DNA of 64,000 bases from Streptacidiphilus sp. 4-A2 (GCA_014284505.1 JAAFYY010000001.1:62001-126000), one strand, 5' to 3'; shown: positions 47,691-56,994, counted from the stretch's first letter. The notes: generated by a model from the letters alone, not told the origin. Numbers and translations are program-made.

Positions 47691-48638
47691 TCAGACGTCC
47701 CGGGTGGTCACCAGCACATAGGCGCAGCAGAGCGCGAGTGCGGCGAAGCCTCCCGGGATGGCGAGCGACAGCGTCGTGTTCCCCATGGTGCCGACGAGGT
47801 CGACCCCGAAGAACGAGGTGACGGCACCGATCGGCGAGTACGCCATCAGGTCCGTGCCCCAGGTGTAGTGGCCGGCGAAGATACCGCCCACGAAGGGCAG
47901 GAAGACCAGCCCCAGCATCAGGGTGATCGTTCCCGCGGAGTGCCGGAGGATCGCTCCCAGAGCGAGTGTCAGCAGTCCCAGCGCGAGGTACAGGGCCGAA
48001 CCGAAGACGGCTTTGCCCAGCTGATCGCTGCTGACCCGGTCCGTGGCGACACCGAAGTTCCCGGGGATCACGGTGTGGGTGAGCAGCAGGGTCAGGCCGG
48101 AGCTGACACTGCCCAGGACGAAGATGACGCCGAAGACGATCAGCGCCTTGGCGGTGAGCACCCGCGCACGCCGGGGCGAGACGATGAAGGTGGTCCGGAG
48201 CATGCCGGTCCCGTAGTCCGAGGTGATCACGAGCGCGCTGAAGGGGACGGTCAGGAACACCGCGAGCACCGCACCGGGCGAGGCCACTTCCAGGAACTGG
48301 TAGTAGAAGACCTGGCTCTCGCCGGAGTAGTGCGTCGCCAGCAGGCAGGAGCTGCCCAGGGACAACAGCGCCAGCACCGCCATCAGCGAGTATCCGGAGC
48401 GTGTGCTCCACAGTTTGATCCACTCGGACGCCAGCGCCCCGCCGAGACCGGGGGCCCTGGCTCCCGCGGCCTGCGGCTGCGGTGCCGGGGCGGACGGACG
48501 GGGCTGCGGCTGCTGAGGTGCCCAGGCCGCCGCCGGACCGTAGGCCGCCGGACCGAACCCCGCGGGTGCGGGCGCGGTTCCCGCGGACGGCGGCGCCTGG
48601 CCCGGTGCGAGCGGGGGTGTGCTCTGCGACATGCTCAT
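47691..48638 (-). CDS. ABC transporter permease (ABC-2 type)
   Basis: 315 residues with a Pro/Ala-rich disordered N-terminus (about 75 residues) and then six hydrophobic segments. The sequence W-I-K-L-W-S-T-R-S-G at the start of the membrane part and the T-S-D-Y-G-T-G-M-L-R-T-T-F motif are those of ABC-2 type permeases. With the overlapping ATPase gene (4-nt ATGA) it forms a two-gene exporter of unknown substrate. Intact. Confidence 0.85.
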   Translation of the reverse strand: MSMSQSTPPLAPGQAPPSAGTAPAPAGFGPAAYGPAAAWAPQQPQPRPSAPAPQPQAAGARAPGLGGALASEWIKLWSTRSGYSLMAVLALLSLGSSCLLATHYSGESQVFYYQFLEVASPGAVLAVFLTVPFSALVITSDYGTGMLRTTFIVSPRRARVLTAKALIVFGVIFVLGSVSSGLTLLLTHTVIPGNFGVATDRVSSDQLGKAVFGSALYLALGLLTLALGAILRHSAGTITLMLGLVFLPFVGGIFAGHYTWGTDLMAYSPIGAVTSFFGVDLVGTMGNTTLSLAIPGGFAALALCCAYVLVTTRDV

Positions 48639-49891
48639 ACCTCGCTCTCGGCGGGGAGTTCGGTCCGGTTGCCTTGCGCGGCGGCCGCACCGGCCGCACC
48701 GGCCGCCCCGCTGCCCTGCTCGACGGACAGCCCGCTGCCCGGGTGCACCAGGGCTCCGTTCCGTCCGGGGTGGCCGGTCGCGGCTGCCTGCGGCGCGCCG
48801 AAGCCCACGGGCCCGGCGGACGTGCCCGGGGCAGTCGGCGCACCCGGTGCCGGGGCCGGCGGGGGTGCCCAGCCGACCTGCGGGAGCCCGTCGTAGGGCC
48901 GGCCCACCGGCGGCGGCACGGGAGCCGGGTACTGCGCCGGAGGAGCCCCGACGGGGGCGGCGGGCCGGGGACCGGCGTGCGGATCCGCCGCGCCCGGTAC
49001 TCGACGGCCCCCTGGGTCATCAGCATGTATGCCTCCTCCAGGGATGCCTGCTGCGGGGTCAGTTCCAGCAGCCGGACGCCGGCGTGGTGGGCCAGGTCGC
49101 TGATGTGCTGCACCTCGACGCCGGTCACCCGGAGCGCACCGTCCGGCTGCGGCTCGGCGCGGGCACCCGACCCGGCCAGGAGCTGGAGCAGCCGCGGCCC
49201 GTGCTCCGGCTGCGGGCGCACCCGCACGTGGCCGCCCGAGTACTGCTGGACGAAAGCCTGCAGGCTCATGTCGGCCAGCAGCCGCCCGCGCCCGATGATG
49301 ATCAGGTGGTCCGCGGTCAGTGCCATCTCGCTCATCAGATGGCTGGACACGAAGACTGTCCGGCCTTCGGCCGCCAGACTCCGCATCAGATTGCGGATCC
49401 ACAGGATGCCGTCCGGGTCGAGGCCGTTCACCGGCTCGTCGAAGAGCAGCACCTGCGGGTCGCCGAGCAGCGCTGTCGCGATTCCGAGGCGCTGCCCCAT
49501 CCCCAGCGAGAATCCCTTGGTGCGCTTGCGCGCCGCCTCCTGGATCCCGACCATGGCAAGCACCTCGTCGACCCGCCGGCTCGGGATCCCCGCCAGCCTG
49601 GCGAGGCACAGCAGGGGCGCGGGCACTGCGCCCACCGTGCATCGCCTTGGCGTCGAGCAGTGCGCCCACCGTGCGCGCCGGGTTCGGCAGGTCGCGGTAG
49701 CGCCGCCCGTGGACGGTGACACTCCCCGACGTGGGTGCGTCCACGCCCAGGATCATCCGCATCGTGGTGGACTTCCCGGAGCCGTTGGGCCCGAGGAAGC
49801 CGGTGACGACACCGGGACGCACCTGGAAGCTGAGATCTTCGACAGCCGTCCGCCGACCGTAGCGTTTGGTGAGGCCACGTGCCTCTATCAT
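48635..49891 (-). CDS. ABC transporter ATP-binding protein, frameshifted
   Basis: Starts at ATG 49891: M-I-E-A-R-G-L-T-K-R-Y-G, Walker A G-P-N-G-S-G-K-S-T-T; in the next frame G-F-S-L-G-M-G-Q-R-L signature, L-L-F-D-E-P-V-N-G-L-D-P-D-G Walker B and S-S-H-L-M H-loop. The C-terminal 100 residues are Pro/Gly/Ala-rich and disordered, like the N-terminus of the partner permease. Shifts near 49635 (where CGCCCACCGTGC is duplicated) and near 48965. Overlaps the permease gene by 4 nt; both form the transporter. Confidence 0.82.
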   Translation of the reverse strand: MIEARGLTKRYGRRTAVEDLSFQVRPGVVTGFLGPNGSGKSTTMRMILGVDAPTSGSVTVHGRRYRDLPNPARTVGALLDAKAMHGGRSARAPAVPRQAGGDPEPAGRRGACHGRDPGGGAQAHQGILAGDGAAPRNRDSAARRPAGAALRRAGERPRPGRHPVDPQSDAESGGRRPDSLRVQPSDERDGTDRGPPDHHRARAAAGRHEPAGFRPAVLGRPRAGAPAAGARAAAAPAPGRVGCPRRAAAGRCAPGDRRRGAAHQRPGPPRRRPAAGTDPAAGIPGGGIHADDPGGRRVPGAADPHAGPRPAAPVGAPPAQYPAPVPPPVGRPYDGLPQVGWAPPPAPAPGAPTAPGTSAGPVGFGAPQAAATGHPGRNGALVHPGSGLSVEQGSGAAGAAGAAAAQGNRTELPAESEV

Positions 49892-50001
49892 TCGGGTTCC
49901 CTTTGCCGACCGACCGACAGAACAGTTGTGTCCCTGTCGCGCCTCCATCATGACGCAGCCGGTTCGGGCTCCAGCACCAACGTACGGCAGCTGTTCAGCC
50001 G

Positions 50002-50417
50002 TCACCGGACTTGCGAGGGTTCCCGCTTGTCTTCGATGTGGATGATGCGCAGTTCGATGCCGTCCCGGTGCCGCTTCGACCGGCCGCAGAGTCCGATGGC
50101 GGGCCGACGGGGTCGGGGACCTCACCGGGTGCCACGTGGTTGAGGACGTCTGGGTGGTGGCCGCCGACCACCCAGCCCTCGGCGTTCTGGAGGGTGGTGC
50201 TCCTGAAGTCCCCCGAAGGGGAGCCCACGTGAACGGGCCCGAATTCTCTCAGAAGTTCAGTCGCCTGCTGTGCGAGGTCGCCGTCCGGCTCCGGTAGGAC
50301 TACGCAGGTGCCGTGCGCGAACAGGACCCATGACACGGTGGGGTCGACCAGCAGTTGACGCCAGGAATCGACGAGGGTCTCGGTGCTCATGGTGTCCATC
50401 ATGCCGAAGCCGGTCAT
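50002..50417 (-). CDS. Hypothetical protein, frameshifted
   Basis: About 138 residues. L-V-D-S-W-R-Q-L-L-V-D-P-T-V-S-W-V-L-F-A-H-G-T-C near the start and G-W-V-V-G-G-H-H-P-D-V-L in the middle; a shift near 50100 leads to a basic C-terminus R-H-R-D-G-I-E-L-R-I-I-H-I-E-D. It looks like a small soluble Streptomyces protein of unknown role. It follows a LuxR-type gene on the same strand after 48 nt. Confidence 0.6.
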
Positions 50418-50465
50418 GAGCCACGCCCCTGGCCGGGTGCTCCGCGCCTGCGGGCAGTGGATGGT

Positions 50466-50942
50466 TCACACCGCCGCGGGCAGGTGGTCGGCGCCTTCGA
50501 GGATGCTCGACGACCTGAGGAGGTCGTGTTGCCAGCCGAGGGCGACGGCGTGCGAGCGGCTGGTGGCGTGCAGGGCGATGAAGAGCTTGCGCAGGTGGGT
50601 CTTGACGGTGTTCGGGCTGACTTCGAGGATCTCCGCGATCTCGCAGGCGGAGTAGCCCTGCGCGAGCCCGCGCAGCACGGCGGCCTGGGCGCGGGAGAGC
50701 TGGAGGGCCGGTCGGTACTCGGGCACGAGACCGGTCAGGAACCCTTCCTGGTAGGCGCGGTGGACCATGCCCGCGCGGCTGCCGGTGCCCAGCATCCGCC
50801 CGGCCCGCAGGAGTGTGCTGGACACGGTCGCGTGCTTGACACCGAGCGCGGCCGCGATCTGCTCATTGGTCTGCCCGCGCGCGGCCCCGGCGAGCATGTG
50901 GACCTGACGTCGGGACAGCCGGATCGGCGAGGAGTGTGTCAC
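50466..50942 (-). CDS. LuxR-type regulator with two tandem helix-turn-helix domains
   Basis: 158 residues, intact, made only of DNA-binding units. The first (residues 8-70) reads L-S-R-R-Q-V-H-M-L-A-G-A-A-R-G-Q-T-N-E-Q-I; the second (85-150) reads L-S-R-A-Q-A-A-V-L-R-G-L-A-Q-G-Y, E-I-A-E-I-L-E-V-S-P-N-T-V-K-T-H-L-R-K-L-F. Both have the LuxR spacing. The second is closer to the consensus. No receiver or sensor domain is present. The hypothetical gene downstream may be co-transcribed. A duplicated HTH could bind two half-sites or have lost its sensor. Confidence 0.75.
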   Translation of the reverse strand: MTHSSPIRLSRRQVHMLAGAARGQTNEQIAAALGVKHATVSSTLLRAGRMLGTGSRAGMVHRAYQEGFLTGLVPEYRPALQLSRAQAAVLRGLAQGYSACEIAEILEVSPNTVKTHLRKLFIALHATSRSHAVALGWQHDLLRSSSILEGADHLPAAV

Positions 50943-51186
50943 GGTTCGGGCTCCGGGTGGTCATGGATGTGGTGCCCTTGATTGTGTGCGGCAGTGGGTT
51001 CCATGTGCAGCCCGGGACACCCGTACGGTGTAACCGGGCGCGCCCTTGACTACGGGATCCATGAGCCCCGCGTGTGGCCGGCGCGGGCGGTCGCCGCGCC
51101 GGCCACCAACTGCTCTGTGAGCACCGCTGTGTTCTGCCCGGCGCTGTCGATGCCCCTGTTCTGGTCGGTGCCCGCCGACAGCTGTT
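50943..51186. other. Non-coding gap
   Basis: No supported gene. A minus-strand frame ending at 51050 has a reasonable composition (A-T-A-R-A-G-H-T-R-G-S-W near its end) but no clear start or ribosome site, so it is not called. Confidence 0.4.
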
Positions 51187-51215
51187 CCCGTGGCCGACCC
51201 CGGGTCGGCCACGGG
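51187..51215. terminator. 14-bp near-perfect palindrome
   Basis: CCCGTGGCCGACCC (51187-51200), one unpaired base, GGGTCGGCCACGGG (51202-51215). It is downstream of the GNAT gene (minus strand) and upstream of the LuxR gene, so it probably ends the GNAT transcript. Confidence 0.6.
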
Positions 51216-51235
51216 ACAACGAGATTCACCGGCCG

Positions 51236-51289
51236 GATCGGCCGGATCGGTCAGATCGGCCGGATCGGTCAGATCGGTCAGATCGGCAT
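51236..51289. repeat. Six 9-bp tandem repeats
   Basis: GATCGG followed by CCG, TCA, CCG, TCA, TCA and CAT at 51236, 51245, 51254, 51263, 51272 and 51281. The array begins outside and reaches into the stop codon of the GNAT gene (51278-51280). A short VNTR. Confidence 0.9.
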
Positions 51290-51853
51290 CGCGAAGCGGC
51301 GGCAGACGTGAACGCGGGCGAACTCGCCTCGCAGTTGCCTCTCGTCGGCAAGGTTTGCATGCAGAAAGGCCATGATGGGCCGCAGTCCGGGACGAGGGGC
51401 ACCGATCGCCCGGCCCGGCTCGTCCCGGTCGGTGTAGTAGTTGGCGTAGACGTGCAGGTACTGGTCGCTCTCGGCGAAGCCCATGGCCCGGTACCAGGCA
51501 AGGGTGTCCGCATCGTCGCGCGTCCAGGCGTCCAGTGTGGTCGCGCCCAGGGCGCGCGCCCTGGAACGGGTCCGCTCCAGCAGTTGCCGGCCCAGGCCGC
51601 GATGCTGGTGGTCAGGATGCACCGCGACCGTGTCGATGGTGGCCAGTGCGCCGTCGGTACTCGTGTCCATGATCCCGACGACCGAGCCGTCCGCGTCGAC
51701 CGCGACCAGCTCCAGGCCGGGAGCCAGGCCGTCGGGCTTGGCCCGCAGGACGTCGTCGAAGTATGCGGTGTTCAGGAAGGACAGCACCCGGCAGTGCAGC
51801 CAGGCGGTCTCGTCAGCGGTGGTGTACTCGCGGATGGTGTAGCTCAAGGTCAT
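51278..51853 (-). CDS. GNAT acetyltransferase
   Basis: 191 residues, intact. I-R-E-Y-T-T-A-D-E at the start, V-A-V-D-A-D-G-S-V-V-G-I-M-D, then V-A-V-H-P-D-H-Q-H-R-G-L-G-R-Q-L-L as the acetyl-CoA motif and W-Y-R-A-M-G-F-A-E-S-D-Q-Y at the end. Substrate unknown. The stop codon lies inside a 9-bp repeat array, so the C-terminus may vary between strains. Confidence 0.85.
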   Translation of the reverse strand: MTLSYTIREYTTADETAWLHCRVLSFLNTAYFDDVLRAKPDGLAPGLELVAVDADGSVVGIMDTSTDGALATIDTVAVHPDHQHRGLGRQLLERTRSRARALGATTLDAWTRDDADTLAWYRAMGFAESDQYLHVYANYYTDRDEPGRAIGAPRPGLRPIMAFLHANLADERQLRGEFARVHVCRRFAMPI

Positions 51854-52008
51854 GATCCTCTGCAGGCGTGGTGGTGTTCTGACGGCGGCTGCAGATGTGG
51901 GAGATCACGGAGGCCATCCTGTCCGGCTCACGGCGGACCCGGCAAGCGAGTTTCCCCCGCCCGAGCGGGATTCCGGTACTCGACCTCACCGCATCGCGGG
52001 CACGTCAC

Positions 52009-52431
52009 TCAACTCGAACCGCGCCCGACCTCGGTCATGCGGGCGTCGTAGCCGGTGTCGGGATTGATCACGCGACCGGCGGCCCACCAGTTCTCGCGGG
52101 CCGTCTCGAACGCCACCATCAGCACGTCCTCCTCCGGAACGCCCGCGAACCGCCGGAGGTTGTCGACGATCGCACCGAACAGCTCCTTCTTCTGCTCGGC
52201 GGTGCGCTGGTTGAAGGACAGCTGGATGAACAGGGTGCGCTCGCCTCGCGGCAGGCCGAATACGACCGGCTGGATGACGAAGTTGTCGGGCGTGACCTCG
52301 TGAAAGACGTGGAACTGGTCGTCCTGGGGGATCTTCAGGACGTCGACCATGGCCTTGTGCAGGGCTGAGGAGACATCACGGCGGTATTCGGGGGTGGTGC
52401 CCTGGCGCAGGTAGACGTTGATCAGCGGCAT
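52009..52431 (-). CDS. Tautomerase-family protein
   Basis: 140 residues starting M-P-L-I-N-V-Y-L-R, so that after Met removal Pro1 is the catalytic base of the 4-oxalocrotonate tautomerase superfamily. Two tautomerase-like halves (P-L-I-N-V... and L-F-I-Q-L-S-F-N-Q-R-T-A-E-Q-K-K-E-L) suggest a fused form, as in trimeric members. Divergent from a LysR gene, which likely controls it. The reaction could be keto-enol isomerisation or dehalogenation of a small acid (family knowledge). Confidence 0.85.
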   Translation of the reverse strand: MPLINVYLRQGTTPEYRRDVSSALHKAMVDVLKIPQDDQFHVFHEVTPDNFVIQPVVFGLPRGERTLFIQLSFNQRTAEQKKELFGAIVDNLRRFAGVPEEDVLMVAFETARENWWAAGRVINPDTGYDARMTEVGRGSS

Positions 52432-52552
52432 GGTGTCCTCATCTCATTCAGGTGCGGTGTACGACGTCGACCGAGGTGGCTCGGGTGACGGGTGCTCCGC
52501 TCATGCCGGCCACGGTAGAAGCGCCCAGGGCCATGCCGCCAACGAATGTCAG

Positions 52553-52567
52553 GCATAGTGGATATGC
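52553..52567. promoter_or_regulatory. LysR-type dyad upstream of LysR gene
   Basis: GCATA-gtgga-TATGC, a 15-bp T-N11-A-type dyad 9 nt before the LysR start, in the gap it shares with the divergent tautomerase gene. Confidence 0.45.
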
Positions 52568-52576
52568 TGATTTCTC

Positions 52577-53493
52577 ATGGACATCACGATCGTCGGCCTA
52601 CGGGTGCTCCGCGAGGTGGCCGAGCGGGGCACCTTCACCGCGGCGGCCCAGGAGTTGGGCTACACCCAATCGGCGGTCTCCCGCCAGGTGGCCGGACTGG
52701 AGCAGGCCGTCGGCGTCCGCCTGTTCGACCGCTTCCCGGGCGGCGTGCGGCTGACCGCAGCGGGCCGGACCCTGCTCCGCCACGCCGTGACCGCGCTGGA
52801 CGCGCTGAACGCGGCCGATCGCGAACTGCGCGGCGCGGAGGAGGACTCGGGCCGGGTGCGGCTCGGCTACTTCCCCACCGCCGGGCCGGTGCTGGTGGCG
52901 CACGCGTTGGCGGCCCTGCGCCGGGAGCGCCCCCGCGTCCAGGTCGCCACCCGGGAGGCGACCACCCCGTCCCTGGTGCGGGCCCTGCGCGCCGGTACCC
53001 TCGACCTCGCCCTGCTGACCTCGCGGCCGCCGTACCGCTCCCCCGACACCGAGGATCCGCCCTTCACACCGAACCACTGCTGGAGGACCGCCTGGTCCTG
53101 GCGGTGCCGGCCGACGGCCGCTTCGCCGACCGGGTCAGTGCCACGGCCCGGGAGCTCGCCGACGAGAGGTGGATCGCCAGCCCGTCCAGCGCCGGGGAGC
53201 CGCTGCTCGGCGTCTGGCCCGGCCTTCCCGGCCGGCCCCGGGTCCACCACGCCGGCCGCGACTGGCTGACAAAGCTGCACCTGGTCGCGGCCGGGGTCGG
53301 TATCACGACGGTCCCCGCCACGCTGAGGTCCGTGACCCCGCCCGGCGTCCGGCTCGTCACTGTCGCCGACCTCCCCGAGGAGCGGCGCCGCGTCAGCCTG
53401 GTCCGGCTTCCCGACCCCACCGCCCCACCGGCGGACGCCCTCATCCACGCACTCCGCCGGCAGGCCGCCGAACTCGCATCCTCACCCGGTTGA
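52577..53493 (+). CDS. LysR-family regulator, frameshifted
   Basis: The HTH (F-T-A-A-A-Q-E-L-G-Y-T-Q-S-A-V-S-R-Q-V) is intact, then the linker and a co-inducer domain beginning G-R-V-R-L-G-Y-F-P-T-A. A shift at about 53070 (D-P-P-F to T-E-P-L) lets the C-terminal half, with L-V-A-A-G-V-G-I-T-T-V-P, join in the second frame. About 305 residues. Divergent from the tautomerase gene. Confidence 0.82.
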
Positions 53494-53550
53494 TCCTGCG
53501 GTCAGGAGCCCGGCACAACGACGCGTCAGGCATCTGGACACCCGGGGGCC

Positions 53551-54464
53551 TCAAAGGCGTCGCCGGGCCGGGCCGGTTCGGGGGGACCGGTCACGCAGGA
53601 CGAGCAGGGTCCAGCCGCGTCCGTCCGGGTCGAGCGGCATGGTCGCCACACTGAACAGCTCGGCAGCACGACGGTAGGAAAGGCGTCCTCGTCCGGTCAC
53701 CGGGCAGCGGTCCTCCGCCGGGGTGCTCGCCGGTGCCCGCCGGTGGGTGACGAACACCGGTCCCGCGCTGCGCCCGACCATCAGCATGGGCAGGAGGAGC
53801 GCTGCCTGTGATCCCCAGCTCATTGGTGGCACCACGCCCGGTTTGGTGCGTCGGCCGGGCAGGTGAAGGTGGCCGATGTTCAGGGCAAGCACCCGCTCGA
53901 CCGTGGCTCCCGACTCATGCAGGAGGTGCCACAGGGCCAGCTCCCGCAACGGGGCTCGCAGGCCGAGAGCGGCGCGCGCCCGATCAGGTGCGCCCGCGGG
54001 CACGGGAGGGTCCGAAGGAGCAGCCGGGGCAGCGGCGGTCGGTGCCGGTCCTGACCGGGGCACTGGCAGTGCCAGTCCGGCTGCCGGGTCAGCGGTGATC
54101 CATCCTTGTGCCCGCCACCAGGTGGTGGCGGCTCGCAGACAGGCCAGCTCGCGGGCCAGAGTGCTCGGCCTGGCTTCAGCGGTGCGGTCCGCCAGCCCCC
54201 GTTGCAGTCGCCCGGGTGCCTGTGGGCTGTCGAGCAGAGCCAGCGGGACGACTGGCGGAGAGTCCCTCTGCGCTCGGGGCCGGTTGGAGCCCTGCGGTCG
54301 ACCAGCGGCCAGGCCCACCCGTACAGGGAGATGCGGTAGACGCGCCGGGAGGAACTGCCCAGATCGGCTGCGGTGAGGTAGCGGTCGACTGCGGCGCAGT
54401 ACTCCGCCGGCGCCGGGCGGTGCGGGTCCGCACTCCCGCTCCGCTGCTGAATCATGTCGCCCAT
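53551..54464 (-). pseudogene. Tyrosine recombinase/integrase-like, degraded
   Basis: The N-terminal SAM-like part, S-S-R-R-V-Y-R-I-S-L-Y-G-W and T-W-W-R-A-Q-G-W-I, and later E-L-A-L-W-H-L-L-H-E-S-G-A-T-V-E-R-V-L-A-L-N-I, G-R-L-S-Y-R-R-A-A-E-L-F are those of phage-type integrases; the second carries the first catalytic Arg region. The expected H-x-x-R box and catalytic Tyr are not seen: after G-W-T-L the sequence turns to L-V-L-R-D-R-S. Several shifts. Likely a dead copy. Confidence 0.6.
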
Positions 54465-54468
54465 AGCC

Positions 54469-54557
54469 GCAGTAAATCCCTTTCCAAGGCACTGTCGCCG
54501 TCTGGCGAATCGAGCTTAGCAGCAGCGGTATTGCAGTAAATCGAAGCCATTTACTGC
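54469..54557. repeat. GCAGTAAAT repeats with a perfect inverted copy
   Basis: GCAGTAAAT at 54469-54477 and 54533-54541, and its inverse ATTTACTGC at 54549-54557, the last two forming a 9-bp stem with a 7-nt loop. AT-rich for this DNA. It lies between the integrase remnant and an MFS gene; could be an operator or an old attachment site. Confidence 0.7.
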
Positions 54558-54654
54558 GCCTGGAGCCATCGAAGTAAAATTGCTAGTAAAGGACTCAGGT
54601 TTTCGCCTCTGACGCCTTGCCGGGAGCGAGCCGACGGCGAAACACTGCGGGGCC

Positions 54655-55903
54655 ATGACCCTTCGCACCCGCACTCCCGGCACCCCTGGGCGCCAGAAAA
54701 CCGCGCGCCGTCTGCGCGTGCTTCGGCATTCCCGGTTCCGCCGTTTCCTGCTCGGACAGACCACCTCGCTGCTCGGCTCGGGTATGAACACCATCGGTAC
54801 GACCTTCGCCTTACTGCGGCTGCCCGGCGGCGGAACCAACGCCGTCGGCCTGGTGATGGCGGTGCGGATCCTGGCGATCCTGGCCGTGCTGCTGCTGGGC
54901 GGCGTGCTCACCGACCGCCTCGGGGCCCGGTCGGTGATGCTCACCGCGGATCTGCTCCGGTTCGCCGCCCAGGGCATCCTGGCCGGGCTCCTGCTCACCG
55001 ACAGCGCGCGGCTCTGGGAGGTGGCCGTGCTGGGGGTGCTCCTGGGAATCGGCGAAGGAGGCTTCGGGCCGGGCCTGTCGGCGCTGGTGCCCGGCCTGGT
55101 CGCAACAGAGGACCTCATGGACGCCAACGCGCTGCTGCAGACAGCCAAGGCGATCGCCTCGGTCGCGGGCCCGGGCTTGGCCGGACTGTTACTCGCGCTC
55201 TCCGGCCCCGGCTCGGTGGTCGCGATCGATGCGGCAAGTTACGGCGTCAGCGTCCTGGCCCTCGCCGGGCTGCGCCTGACGCAGCCGGCGACCCCGCGCC
55301 GAGGACTGCTGTCCGACCTGGGCCGGGGGTGGACCGAGTTCGCCTCCCGCACCTGGTTGTGGGTCTCCACTGTCCATATCACCCTGTTCAACTTCGTGCT
55401 GTGGGCGCCGTTCCTGGTGCTGGGACCGGCCCTCGCCCAGCAGCGGCTCGGCGGTGCGAGCTCCTGGGGCGTGGTGCTGGCCCTGTACGGCGCCGGATCG
55501 ATCGGCGCGGCCTGGCCCTGCTCGGCAGGAGCCCGCGACGTGCGCTCGCTTGGTCCATGGCAGCGTCCGTCTGCTGGGCTCTGCCCGCCACCGCCCTGGC
55601 CGCGCGCATGCCGCTCGCCTGGGTGGCAGCAGCAGCGTTCCCCGCGGGATCGGTGCAGCGGTGTGCAGCACGCTGCTCTCCTCCGTCACCCAGCGCGAGA
55701 TCCCCGCCGAGGTCCGTGGACGGACCAGCGCCTTCAGCGGCCTGGGTGCGTTCGCACTCGGGCCGCTCGGGCTGGCGCTGGCCGGCCCGGTGGCCGGATC
55801 CGTGGGCGCGGATCACCTGCTGGCGTTCGGCGTGATGTGGCAACTCACCGCGGTCGCGGTCGTGCTGGCAATTCCGTCCGTACGACGGAACGGCGTGTCG
55901 TGA
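54655..55903 (+). CDS. MFS exporter, frameshifted
   Basis: F-R-R-F-L-L-G-Q-T-T-S-L-L-G-S-G-M at the start, G-G-V-L-T-D-R-L-G-A-R as motif A and about 12 hydrophobic segments when joined. Frame breaks near 55510 and 55655; the last frame keeps E-I-P-A-E-V-R-G-R-T-S. About 415 residues. Similar to macrolide/multidrug MFS exporters. Convergent with the MarR gene. Substrate unknown. Confidence 0.78.
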
Positions 55904-55990
55904 CTTGTGTTCAGGCGAGCGAATCGGGTGAGGTGCGCCAGGCCCCGCCGGGCGCCGGCCCGAAGCGGCTGTCGCCGACAGCGGCCTGGG

Positions 55991-56499
55991 TCAGGCCGTG
56001 GCGCGACGCCTCTGCGCGGTCGCGGCGCTCTCCGTCCAGGCGTCCGTCTGCGAGGTCAGCCGTTGCAGCAGGGCGCGGACGGCGGCCAGGTCGCGCTCCG
56101 GTATGCCCGCGCCCATCGCCCGGTGCGCGGAGGCGGCCTGGGCGGTGATGGCGCCGAGCGCGTGCTGGCCGGACCGGGTCAGTGCGAGCAGCGGTGAGGT
56201 GCGGTGATCGGGGTTGTCCTGGAACTCCGCGAGACCGTCGCGGACGAGGTCGTTGGCGATGCGCTGCACGCCCTGGCGGGCCACGCCGAGACGACGCGCG
56301 GCACGCGCCACAGGCAGGGGCTCCTCGCTCACAGCGCTCATCAGCTGCCAGCGGGCCTGCGTCTGACCTGCTGCCCCCGCCAACGCCTCGCCGCCCGGCG
56401 TAGCGCACCCGCAGCTTCGTAGACGTCGGCCCACCAGGAGAGCGACTTCTTCCCGCCATGGCATGGCTCCACTTCCACATTCGGACAACATGTTGTCAT
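55991..56499 (-). CDS. MarR-family regulator, frameshifted
   Basis: The N-terminus (in one frame W-W-A-D-V-Y-E-A-A-G-A-L-R-R-A-A) joins the second frame A-G-A-A-G-Q-T-Q-A-R-W-Q-L-M-S, V-A-R-A-A-R-R-L-G-V-A-R-Q-G-V-Q-R-I-A and N-P-D-H-R-T-S as wing. Shift near 56395. Start is unsure (ATG 56499 or GTG 56478). Divergent from the DUF1398 gene with two palindromes in the shared region, which it probably represses. Confidence 0.75.
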
Positions 56500-56515
56500 G
56501 TGGCACCATGGTGTC
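56484..56515. promoter_or_regulatory. Two palindromic operators between MarR and DUF1398 genes
   Basis: GACAACATGTTGTC (56484-56497) is a perfect 14-bp palindrome; GGCACCATGGTGTC (56502-56515) is nearly so. Centres are 18 bp apart. They overlap the presumed start of the MarR gene and lie 60 nt before the DUF1398 start. Confidence 0.7.
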
Positions 56516-56575
56516 ATAACCGTCGCGTCACCTCCAAGGCGTACGCGCCCCCACCCGAATCGTCCGGGAGACATC

Positions 56576-56994
56576 ATGACCACCAATGCGATCAGCCTTC
56601 TACAGGCCGCCATGGAACGCGGCCAGGCCGCCCGCCCGAAGATCGGCGGCTTCCCCTACCTCGCCGAGAGCCTGCGCCAGGCGGGCGTGACCCACTGCCG
56701 TATGGCCGTCCCCGCCAACGCCTTCCTGTACCTGACCGCCCACGGCGACGTCGTGGTCCAGGGCGAGCCGCTGGTCACCGGGTTCGCGCTCGCGCCGGGG
56801 TTCGACGAAGCAGCCCTGATCACGGCGCTGCGCGCGGACCAGGCCGGCCGGACGACGTTCCCGAGTTCGTCCGCGGCTGCTGGGATGCCGGGGTCGTCTG
56901 GTTACGACGTCGACACCGCCGCCCGTACCTGCACCTACTACGCGCCAACGGCGACTCCTACACCGAGGACTACCCGCCCGTCACGCTCCCCTGA
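56576..56994 (+). CDS. DUF1398-like protein, frameshifted
   Basis: About 139 residues: P-K-I-G-G-F-P-Y-L-A-E-S-L-R-Q-A-G-V, A-F-L-Y-L-T-A-H-G-D-V-V, then F-P-E-F-V-R-G-C-W-D-A-G-V-V-W-Y-D-V-D, T-C-T-Y-Y. This is the DUF1398 pattern (phage-derived YbcV-type). Shifts near 56860 and 56905. Start ATG 56576. Regulated by the divergent MarR gene through the palindromes (inference). Confidence 0.75.

Noticed and set aside
51050..51229. Minus-strand small ORF in the 51-kb gap
   Set aside because: Reasonable composition, but only a weak GTG start and it crosses a terminator-like palindrome.
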